A DNA stretch of 64,000 nucleotides from Crotophaga sulcirostris (lineage: Eukaryota; Chordata; Aves; Cuculiformes; Crotophagidae). This document shows, one piece after another, positions 50,801-60,896 of the stretch. The notes beneath the pieces are model-generated. The model made no database searches, had not been told where the DNA came from, and was given only the letters and a program-made list of their open reading frames with translations. The first letter of the stretch is position 1, and each line of letters begins with the position of its first letter. A program made the translations under genes and the position numbers. The stretch lies in the NCBI GenBank assembly GCA_013397455.1, contig VYZB01000024.1, forward strand, positions 2,699,056 to 2,763,055, given 5' to 3'.

Positions 50801-53800
50801 TTTGGGGACCACTTTTTTCATTCATTAGCACAAATGGGTTAACAAGAATGGCCAAGCAGCTTGTGTCAGTCCTCCAAAGGCAGTCCTTCTAATTCATATC
50901 CGTTTCTTGTGCACTCAGCACAGAACTTCACTCCCTGTTGCCAGCAGGCAGATGAGCCTATTCTAAAATTACTGTAATTTTATGCAAAACTTGAGTAACT
51001 GTTATGAATAACTATCATAAGAGAAGCTTATTCAGTGCCTTTTATGAAACAAAAATATGTATACCTTAGCATCAACATATTTTTTGAGCTCTGCAGTACT
51101 GTTACAGTGCACAAAGTAAGTCCTTCAGGTCCTGGTCAGGCAGTAGGAGGTACCTCAGCAGAGACCTTAGCCTGCCTAGGGCATGGGTGCTGTTAAAGGG
51201 GCAGCAATGTGTGAAGGGGGTGGTCAAGAGGGAATCACAGGAGTAGAGAGTCCCTCAAGTGAGATAAATATAGTCTTGAACTCCTTTTTTCAATCAGAAA
51301 CATTCTGATATTTTTGACCAGCCTGAGTATCATTTGCTTTGGGAACCTCACACGTGAATTTCAAAATTCAGTGTGTTTGTTCTTCAATGTTGCTAATCTG
51401 CATTACCAACAGAACTTCTGGCTTTGTTGATCACACCTTCTTTTTTCTTTCATTTCAAACTTTACAGTAGGTAAAGAAGCCTATGGAAAGTACAAATAAC
51501 TTTTGATTTAATAAAGCATCAGTTGCTCTGAGAAATAACCAAGTCTGGAAGGAGCCCCCAGTGTCCTCTCCCAAAGCAGCTCAGCCACTTTTTTTTTTTT
51601 AACTAAGGTACATGGTATAGGAGTAGTCCAACAAAGCAGAGGAGTTTGAGAAGTCTCTGATTTTTCTAAATAGTCAGCATTGCCTGCCACCTTTAATCGT
51701 TAATTTGTTTCTACTTTTTTTCTGAAATGGACTGACAATTGACTTTGTAGCATACTCCCAAGAATATAGTCTCAAACTGTCGGCTAAAATGCAGGTGCAT
51801 TTGACTGTGGATTTTTTGGGCATTTTCCATGCTACATTTAATCCCCTTATTATAGCTGAGCCCCAGAAAGGGGTTTTTTTGTTGTTGTTTCAAAAGAAAC
51901 AGGAAGTTTCTGGTATTCAAACGGCAATAAGAAGACTTTTCAGAAATGATCCTCTTCAATGACTCATTGTGATAGATGCATAAGTGGATGATGTGTTAGT
52001 GTGAGAAACGGCAAGGGAAAAGGAGATTAGGGAAGATCTTCCATACTCTATTAACCATCTGATAAATATTTTTGAAGTTTGCCTTACTTTCAATGTACTT
52101 CAGTCTGTACTCCGTATATTCTATGTACACTGCCATTTCTAACTTCTAAAACAATTTGGAAATAATATTTTTATACTAGTTCTTGATAAAGGTGGTCTCA
52201 GAGGTCATTTTTTTGAAAATCATTGGGTCTTTACCAAAACATTTATTGCTTTGCCAAGGTGCAGTCCCACATTTTTGAAGCAATTCTGCAACATGCTTTT
52301 CAGACTTGTCAAGCCACGTACCATCACTGAAGAGCAGAATGATATCTTCCTCATTCACGAAGCTGAGCCTGAGGAACCAACTGCAGTAGTCTGCTTTGAT
52401 TTGGTGGTTCTTTATTCAAAAGTCATGGCATCATGACTGAAACAATGCTTTCCCTCAGCTGTAAAACTACCTAGAAGTGACTGCTGTCCAACACTGAGAA
52501 CTGGAAAGAAAGCAGAGGTTTTCAGATAAAAAAGCCTCCTTGGAAACCCTGAACATCCTGACCAGGTGTTGAGGGATGCAGAGAGATCTATAATTCAGAG
52601 ACAATGTCTGAAAACCTCTGACATAAGATTGTCCAAGGAGACTTTCAGAAACCCAAGAAGGATTTTTCAAGCAAATGCATAGATATAAATCTGAGACATT
52701 TGTTCTCTACTGTAAACGACTGCAGGGAGTCCATTCTTTCTGAGTGGAAAAAATGGAGCTGACCATTTTTTTGTGTTTTGGGGGTTTTTCTTTTGGTTTC
52801 TCTTTTATTTTTCTCACACCAGGATGAATAATGCTTCCTGGTGATTCTGTAGTAGAAACTCTGTGCCAGCAGGGAGATGAGAAAGGTGAAGTCAGACACG
52901 GACAGAGGAACAGACTTGTCTTTACCCAACTGTCTCCTTTACTGTGTTTATCAGTCATACAGCAGTGTGAGCCACCTTACTCGCAGCAAACATTTAAATC
53001 AACATTAGGGCTTTATAGCAGGACTATTCCATGTCAAACTCCATCACTTTTCCAGATATTGCTTAATAATTTTACACATTTCTAAAGCAGCTCTTAAACA
53101 ATTATATTGACCTTTATCTACAGGATGTAGATGCTGGAAAATAGAATGAAATGACTGAAGGATGGAGAAGACAAGTTGCGAGATTGATTCCTCCTAATGC
53201 TGAGTTATGAGAGAAGTGCTGAACAGCTGATACTCAGTGTGGTTTCAATTAGTGCTTGACTAATAATGTTCAGCTGAAAAAATGATGGAGATCTATTGAG
53301 GAATGTGAGGTGCTCAGTCAGCTGCAATCCTTGTGCAGGGGAGGATTGAGGGTAAAATTTATCCTCTGGATCCACAGCTCGCTTCAGGAGACTTAATCTC
53401 TGGGAACATCCTTCCCCAAATGTCATCCATTGTTAGTAAACAGTCCAAAGGCAGAGCTGTTTGCTGTGCTTGGTCATTGATCTGCAACTCTATGGGGCAG
53501 CTGGCAAGATTTAGAGAGGAATGGGGCAGCCTGAGCACTGAGAAATTGGTCTCAAGCAGGAGGAGCAGTGGGGACACTACAAGATCTGACTAGTGTACCA
53601 CATAGCCTGGCATGTACTTTGGTTGGTGAAAAGCTTTCTCTCAAAATTGATTTTGATGTGAAATTCAGGTTTCAAAAAAACAGTATTCTTGTAAGTACTG
53701 CCCATTTTCTGCAGGAAGCTTTGATATCTTTATTGCTAAAAAGAAAAACGTAGAGGTTTCCATTTTCTGCCAAAAATATGCCTAGAATCTAACTTTCTGG

Positions 53801-55299
53801 TATTTTTTTACTGAAAAAATAATTTTCCAATGGGGGAAAAAAAAAAGAGATATGTTTGCAAATTTTTTTTTCTGCTGTCTACTTGTATTCTATCCTATAC
53901 AAGGAAAAAGTGGTTTCAAGGTGTGTATGCCTATGAGTAAAATTAAGATCGTTGCAAAGCTGGAGAAATAGAGTTTATCTTATTTACGAATAAGGCAGTA
54001 TTTTTGCAAAAAAAAATGCTCTTCCTTAGGTTCTATTAAACACAATGATATTGCCTGCAACTGTGTTACCACTAACGGTTTGGATTACTTTTCTTGGTAA
54101 TACACTTCCCATTTTCCCTTAACCTTTAGACAACTGCATTACACATTGTCTTTTTAGAAGAAGTTATTTAGTTGCTGGGTAGAATGGCTGCAGTGTTCTC
54201 TTGTAAATTTTCCATATATAGAAAATGAACCCATCAGATTCTGGTCTGCTTTGTCTCCCTGTCTAAATATACATTATTTTTAATTTTTTCACTTTTTTAC
54301 TATCAGGAGATCCAGGAGGCTTAAAGTCCTTTACCCACAAAGCAAGTGTGGATTTCTATGCACAGCAAGTTTCAGCAAGAGTTGCTGGTGGCCAGGCCCT
54401 TGCATGCATGTCATTAAGGCTTAGAGTACACTGGAAGTGCTGTAGCAGTTTTGGTGATCAACCACAAAGCTGTGGGGAGATCAGCTGAGATCAGGTCTTC
54501 CATATTTTGGAAGCATTTCACCTACTTTTTTCCATACTCACTGCATATTTTCTTACCTTTCCCCCTTACTTCCACCTCATTGCTGCCCTGTGATGCCTCC
54601 TTCAATAGCTTTCCTGTTCCTGTTTCCTGTTTCCTGCTTTCCTACCCGCAGGACCTAATGCCTTCATGAACTTTTCTCTCCCTCCATCACCACGGAGGGC
54701 ACCAGGCAGCTGCAGGCCCCTAATCACACAGCCAAGGGAGAAACATATTAAGAGTTCCCAGTTTTACATATAGGAAATCAGACAGAACTATGACATCTAA
54801 CCACAAATATTGCTCCTACACAGTCAGTCTGTGAAATAAGTGTGCAAACCTGATTCAGGGAAAAGGACAGACTAAATGAATCCTTACAGTCTTAAATGCA
54901 ATCCTAGGATCCCAGGTGAGTGTTTCTCAGTTCCCCCACCTCAAAAGTCTAAAATCCTAAAAACATGCTAGCAGCCTCAGTTTACACAAGATACCTCTCT
55001 GGAATTGCCTTTGGGAAAAAAGCAAGCAGAAACAGTCCTTTCTAACTACAGAGAGTTATCTTTTCTAGCTTCCTATCTGAGGGCTGCATAGCAGTGTGAT
55101 GCTCTTTGCTGTGTGTTCTGTGTTTTGTAATTACACCATCTGAGAAAAAAAAATGCAGTGGTGAAATCAGGAGTAGGCAAAGCACACACTGCCTCTGATA
55201 CAGCGTTCTGGAGAGGATTGAAAAAGAAATAAAAATCCAGTGTATTAATGAAAAACGTCACAAGTGTGGCCCAAGCGAAATACACTGACAAACAGCCCT
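41863..55299. other. Unassigned AT-rich non-coding DNA
   Basis: In these 13 kb I recognise no transposon and no gene. Visible details are AAT/ATA-rich patches near 42140-42200, a 17-bp imperfect direct repeat at 44556-44597, a 14-A run at 50180-50193, a short GT run near 50300, and T-runs near 50788 and 51590. Open frames such as 49858-50148 and 52645-52929 have no recognisable domains, and antisense frames of similar size overlap many of them. Confidence 0.5.
44556..44597 (+). repeat. 17-bp direct repeat, period 25
   Basis: GATTTCATTATAGTGAA (44556-44572) and GATTTCATTCTAGTGAA (44581-44597) differ at one base. This suggests a small tandem duplication of about 25 bp. Confidence 0.7.
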
Positions 55300-55512
55300 T
55301 TGATGGGCTATGCATTTCTTGCTTTGTAAATTCTTTTTTAATTATTGCTATTATTATTTTTTCTTCCTTTGCTGCTCTATTCAGCTGTCATTATCCCAAG
55401 TCATGAGTTTTACCTTTCTTTTTCTGATTCTCCTCCCCATCCCAGCAGGGGGAGAGAGAGTAAGCCAGAGACCACATGGTACTTAGTTGCCAGCTGGGGC
55501 TAAACCAGTTGT
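55300..55512 (-). mobile_element. ERVL-type LTR fragment, minus strand
   Basis: Read on the minus strand the 5' end is ACAACTGGTTTAGCCCC, a worn version of the TGTTGTGGTTTGACCCC start. AGCTGGCAACTAAGTACCAT follows, then a GCTGGGATGGGGAGGAGAAT block, AAAGGTAAAACTCATGAC, and an A/AAT-rich stretch (AAAATAATAATAGCAATAAT). This order matches a widespread avian ERVL LTR family. The similarity is lost near 55300, so only the first ~210 bp of the LTR can be seen. It belongs to a different subfamily from the LTR at 22.4 kb beyond the shared start. Confidence 0.75.
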
Positions 55513-56224
55513 CTTCCCTTGTCTCCTCTAACAGAAAGATTCTCTGAACTCTCAACCATGCTGAGGATATTAAGGACATCCAAATGATCATCCTTTTCAT
55601 AGGTGCAGGTAGGACCTCAGTGCTCCAGCACATGGTGTTTGCTAATAGTTTTATGCTGCATGTACTGTAATCACCTGGAAAAGGCTGAGTAATAATCATC
55701 AGTGCAGTTTATGGGATCAGTCCTATAGCCTGGAAAATTAAATATATTTGCTGCCTCGATGACTCAGTTAAGCCAGAGCTGCTGACCTTCTACTGCACCA
55801 TGATGCTTGAACCCTGGACTACTATCAGGAATATGAGCAGAAAAAGGAAGCTTCACATCCTTAAAGTTATCTATGAGGCTGGATGTAGTGTGAGCTTAAG
55901 ATAACTGACAGTTTCTGATGCTACTTGAACATTACACAAGGATATCTCTGCATTGACTTAAAACTGAATGCAAGGCCAAGCAGTAACGGTTCAAAAAGTT
56001 GTTTATTCTTGACATGACACAGGACTGGAAATATAATGTAATTCCATAAAAATAGATGGTTTGTAGCATTTCAATGTGTTTAAATGATATTATGTCTGAA
56101 GATACATTCCTTTGGTATACACACAATCCATGATTCTGTCCCGTGAATGGCGTGATTTAAAGTTTTACCATTATTTATATTTTAAGATTTCTACCATAAA
56201 AACATAGTATTAAAGGCTGTAGGG
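55513..56224. other. Unassigned spacer
   Basis: No gene or repeat is recognised between the LTR fragment and the RTE-like relic. Confidence 0.5.
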
Positions 56225-58440
56225 ATTATTTACATCTTCCACAAATTTTGTACTTTCTTTTCTATTGAAGGCGTATTTCTCCCTGTCCTGTTTGTTGGAA
56301 CCAAATGCCACTGTGCATTTGATTTTATCTTCATTGCACTTCAGTCCCAGTTTTCTCATAATGTTCTTCAAGTCTTCACTTCCTCTTCACAGGATTACAA
56401 AAGCAGCATCTACATGTGCAAAAATTGGGTATTTTGAGATATTATCAGAGTATTGTGCTGTAACTGTACTACCCTCTCCTGAAAGACATAAACCAACACA
56501 TAAACCAGTGTTAATGTATTGCCCCAAGTCTCAAAAATGTGACAGATGCAATTCCATATTTTCTACACCATATTATGCACTCCCAACATGCAGTTACACC
56601 ATTCTTATCATTACACCAGGTTTTCCACCTGCTTTCATTTCCACTCAGGCACCATCTTAAAGATGTAGGAATATCATACAGCCATTCTAATCATCTTGGT
56701 ATTTTTTCTTCTCTGGTAATGGCAAAATGAAAACAGCTGATTCATAGAAGATATACTTTTCCAGAACATAAGTTTCATACATATCCTCAGTAAAAGGAAG
56801 GTGATGATGAAAAAATACCAGTAACAGGGTACTATTTGCCATAATGAGTGGGAAAATAAGGGTGTTGTTCTTTCCGATTTGTTCTGTTTTTCCCAAATAG
56901 CAATCTGACTGCGTGCTTTCATTCTGTTGGAATTCTTTTTCAAATCTCCAAATAATGAAAAAGAATTGTCATGTTTTTTCCCATTTCTAATAATTTAGTG
57001 GCAACATTATCAGCACCTGGTGTGCAGTTGTTCCTCAGCTCCTGATTGTCTCTCGAATCACTTCAAAATTTAATTCTTTCACAAATAGCTCATGTGTCTG
57101 GGAGACAGACTTTTATTCACTATTAACCATCTCTCTGTAGTGGATACATAAAAGTACTCTTCCTTCTTCTGTAATTGAGTTTTTTATAACGAAATGTTTT
57201 CCTTATTTGTCCTTTATCAGACACGGATGTGGTTAATATCCTCTCTTCTGTGCATCGATACCCTTATAAAATGTGTTTGTTTTACTAATCTTGCTAGCCT
57301 GTTTCATCTTTTTCCTCAAGCCATGAAAGTATTGCCTTTCTCTTTATACTGCTGGTCTCATGACTTTCCCTCTGGCTTCAGAGTGTTTCTAACCCAGAGT
57401 ACAATTCTGATTCTGAAGGCTACAGATTTGCTGCATGGCAGTCTCAGTTGTTTTCATTCAATCTTTACTACACCATTCTTTTTCCATTATTTTCTGATTT
57501 AGTCCTATGATCTGTTCAATGCTTTCTCTACCATCTCTCTGCAGGTGTTACACTTCGTATCAATTTTCTCATAAACACCACAAAATCCTTTGGAGACTCC
57601 AAGCACTTTTAACTACTGACCATAATTCCTGTCTATATTCTGGATTCCCCAAGATATTCTATATGATCTGTGTGTCTCATCTGCTTTATTTCATTTTGCT
57701 CAGTTCTTGCTTGAAGGAAATCATTTTCTTACAGTACCTGCAGCCATCTACCCTTTGCTTTCCAGTCCTGGGTGTCGCTTCTACGACTTGAATACTCCAC
57801 TACAATGTGCAATCTGATTGATACCAAACTGTTTTGAGGTATTCACATGTGCTTTTGAATATCCACATGAGTAAACAACGTGACTTTCACAACCACATCC
57901 TTGCACTGTGCAAGTGGCATTTGAGTACTATTAATTCTGCCTTTAATACTTTTGTTTGGATCCCATGCACCTTTCTTCCCTTCCTTAGGATATCAATCAT
58001 CCAGGAAAATACTGGCAACTGAAATAATCTTCTCTTTAGTTCTTCAGAGAACCCATCTTCTATTCTATGGTCAGTGAGCTTCATCAGAATGAGAAAAGTA
58101 TTTTCCTGGTAGCTTCCTTTAAACCACAGACAGGAGTGCAGAGAGGACTGCAAACCTTGTTGCTGCTGACAACTTAGTATCACTGGTAAGTCAGGTCCTG
58201 TTCATGCTTCATCGTTACTCTTCCATTCCAAAATAGTGCCAAACTCCCAATTTCAAGAGATATTTCTTCTAGTCCTCTTGGTTATTTCATGACTGGTATA
58301 ATCAAACAGTTAAAACGTTCCTGGTTTATGTAAAGTCAAAATGCTAGATATTTCCAATCCCCAGTAGTATTTCTACAGACCAGGTTATTCAGTACAAAAG
58401 ATAACATCAATATCTGAAGCTTTCATTTTTTTCCAATTTC
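56225..58440 (-). mobile_element. Decayed RTE-clade-like LINE, minus strand
   Basis: Translating the minus strand gives, in the right order for an RTE-type element, pieces of an apurinic-type endonuclease, a linker and a reverse transcriptase. A SDIDVIFCTE stretch (58389-58426) fits the endonuclease motif around its catalytic glutamate. YQSDCTL-stop-WSIQVVEATP (57767-57825) fits the QIDYI...RW..S.QDV region. FYKGIDAQKRGY (57236-57270) fits the linker. NNCTPGADNVATKLLEMG (56980-57033) fits the NNKAPG.D..P.ELL motif of reverse transcriptase. FAHVDAAFVIL (56391-56422) sits where the catalytic Y/FADD box belongs, with alanine replacing the second aspartate. It is followed after a stop by SEDLKNIMRKLGLKCNEDKI, matching the GLKiNEdKTK region. 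Frameshifts and stops are numerous, so it is inactive and fairly old. The clade is inferred from motif pattern only; another LINE clade cannot be excluded. Confidence 0.65.
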
Positions 58441-60759
58441 ACCTTTTACCGGTGAAGGGACTAACAATGTGCACAACAGCCAGTTTGCAGGAATTATTTC
58501 CATAGACTAATCATTATTCTTTTATATATCTGACCTGGTATACCTGCTAGAATATTAAGAATAGGGAATAGGTATTGGTAACCAAAAGTCTATCTAAGGA
58601 CTATTGCAAACATAGGCTAGGACATGGTTTCTTTACTAACTGGAGAACTAATTCATTCTGTAATGTAATAAGTATTAGAATTCTAAAGAGCAAAACTTAA
58701 ACAGGAAAACACCTAAGAGAGCTCAAAGTGTAAAGATAAACAAATTTAAAGCAAATAATAAGAAAACATCACATTTATTAAATTTGAGAAAACAAAATTT
58801 AATTGTAATTTCGTCGTTTCAGATCATATTTAAAGTCAGACAGTGTTAAGAATAAAATAAAGTCCATGAGTAATTCATAATGGCTGAAAGTACTACATTC
58901 ACCTAGGAAACCAAACCTAAAGCTTCGATGTCTTAAAGTTAATGGGAGTTTCTGTTCTGAGCTTATTAAAAATTATGTTTAACACTAACAGGGTGATGAT
59001 CTAAGCAAGTACCCTGGACACTTGCACGGAGTGTGGCTTCAGTGGAAGCCTGCCAAGGAAGGGGAGTTCAGAGGGGAGTTTGAGAACTCTGTACCTGTGA
59101 GCATGTGGTTTTTGAACACTGTTGACTGGTCCTGCAGATTCCTCCACAGCTCCCAACAGCACTAAGGAAAGACAGGCATGTTTCCTCACCTCACTTTGTG
59201 TCCTGGTGGTGGCATGCATGGGAAGAGAGGCCTCCTGGTGTCTTTGAGAGCTCTTTGGAGCATCTCTCTAAATGGACAAGGTATGACATGAAATAGCCAA
59301 TAAAAAAAAAAAAATAAAGCTTTATATCTGGAATATATTCAGCAAAGAAAGACCAGAAGTCAGATAGATTTCTGGCCAGAGACCAGCGTAGGATGAGGCA
59401 CTCCCTTTCAAAGGGACCAGCAAACCAAACATGTTTTCTCTTGCATTAAAGCACTGTACACCAAACCCTGGAAGCCGCATAAGTTTTCTGAGGTTCCTTT
59501 GGGAATCATTGATGCAGTTTGGTTGCAGGATCTGTGAAATACCCACACCACCTCCAGTTGAGCCTTCAGCTCAGCAACGAGCCAGTGAAGCCAGACTGAG
59601 AGGGCCAGGGAGAACCTGCCTAGCAGGGCTGAGCAGCCTCTGGAGGCCCCTCGCTCTCCGATGTTTCTTCTGGGCTGACACCTGCTGGTGCCCGCTGGCT
59701 CTTCCAGGTGACAGAACTGTCGCGGCCAACAAGCCTCGAAAACGAAGAATAATTGCATGGAGAAAAAAAAGCCCAGCAAAACTTCAAACCAACACTTATT
59801 TCCCCCTGGAAAGCCCTTCTTAGTTCTCTAACTAGAACCAGCGCACATGACGCTGAAGAAAGAGTGGTTAGAGGATAATAAGAGTTTGTGGACCAGCTGA
59901 GCCAAATTTTTTTGCAGAGGACTTTTCTCAGTGATTTGAGCATCAGGTTTAGCTGATGTGACACCCTGTCACTGCTGTTTGGTTGGGGAATTGTTAGTGA
60001 TGTTAAATGATAGTCATATTATTCTAGCATGATTTGAGTGTGATGCTTCAAGTCAAGGATTGAAAAGTTAATATTTAGGAGATGAAAAACTACAAAACAT
60101 TCTGTTTTTTTCCTCTCCTAGTGAAATAATCTAAAAGATTTTATAATTTTTGCTAACATATCTATTTTAAGGGACTATATAAAAAAGGCAGAGTTCTGAT
60201 GACTTGGTCTCACAGAGCAGAAGTCATCCTTCACTCCACATCATCAGAGAGACTCTGCCTATGTATCTAATTTTACACTACTGGGGAAGCCACTGGAAAA
60301 TAAACAGAGAAGCATCCTTGTATTTATTTTTTTTTAGTAAGGCTTACAAATTTCTGTTCTGTTCCTATCCATGAACAGGCACTAGAGAGTAAACACTTTC
60401 CTTAAGGCAGCATTAATTACAAATTTAAAAAGATTAAAAAAAAAAATAAAAAATGCTGATTCTTGAAAACATTGTCTGAAAGACAGAGGAACCTTCCTAT
60501 ATCTTTACTTTCCATTAAGTTGCAATTCTTCTGAGTAGAGGCAAATTCTAACAATGCTCTTCCTGACAAGTTAAGCCCAAATGTAACCCTATATATGAAA
60601 GTTCAGGCTAAAACACTGCATGTCAACACAGCCAGCTCACCAGGAGGTTGTGGGTCTCGTGTTTACGTGACATTAAATCCAAGTGTAGCCCAAGCTCTCC
60701 GCTGGCGGGTGCAAACCCTCCGTTTTGCTCCTCACCTCCTTTCCCCTCCACCTATTATG
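58441..60759. other. Unassigned DNA with a CpG-bearing patch
   Basis: No gene or named repeat is seen. A GC-richer patch at 59560-59760 holds about eight CpG dinucleotides in some 170 bp, unusual for this window. It carries an open frame on each strand (59431-59823 plus, 59408-59779 minus), neither with a recognisable domain. A-rich runs lie at about 59300-59320 and 60425-60455. Confidence 0.45.
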
Positions 60760-60896
60760 TCACTTTTCCATTTAGACTGTAAACTCTTCACTACAGGGAA
60801 TCTCCTTCATGGCTCCATCTGCTTATTGCCAGGGCAAAGGATTCCCAGTCCCAGGATGGGTCTCTAGGTGCTGCTGTAACACCAATAATAATAAAT
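60760..60896 (+). mobile_element. 3' tail of an ancient amniote retroposon (L3/CR1-like)
   Basis: TTTAGACTGTAAACTCTTC, then a CTACAGGGAATCTC block, TCTCTAGGTGCTGCTGTAAC and an AATAATAATAA end follow the familiar order of an old amniote tail (TTAGACTGTAAGCTCTT, GGCAGGGA, CTAGGTGCTACTGTAATACA, (AAT)n). Copies of this tail are common in turtles, crocodilians and birds. The body upstream of about 60760 is not recognisable, and the exact family name is uncertain. Confidence 0.6.

Noticed and set aside
59408..59964. Open frames of 114-130 codons on both strands
   Set aside because: They overlap on opposite strands in a locally GC-rich patch where stops are rarer. Neither shows a domain, a signal peptide or a codon pattern worth trusting.
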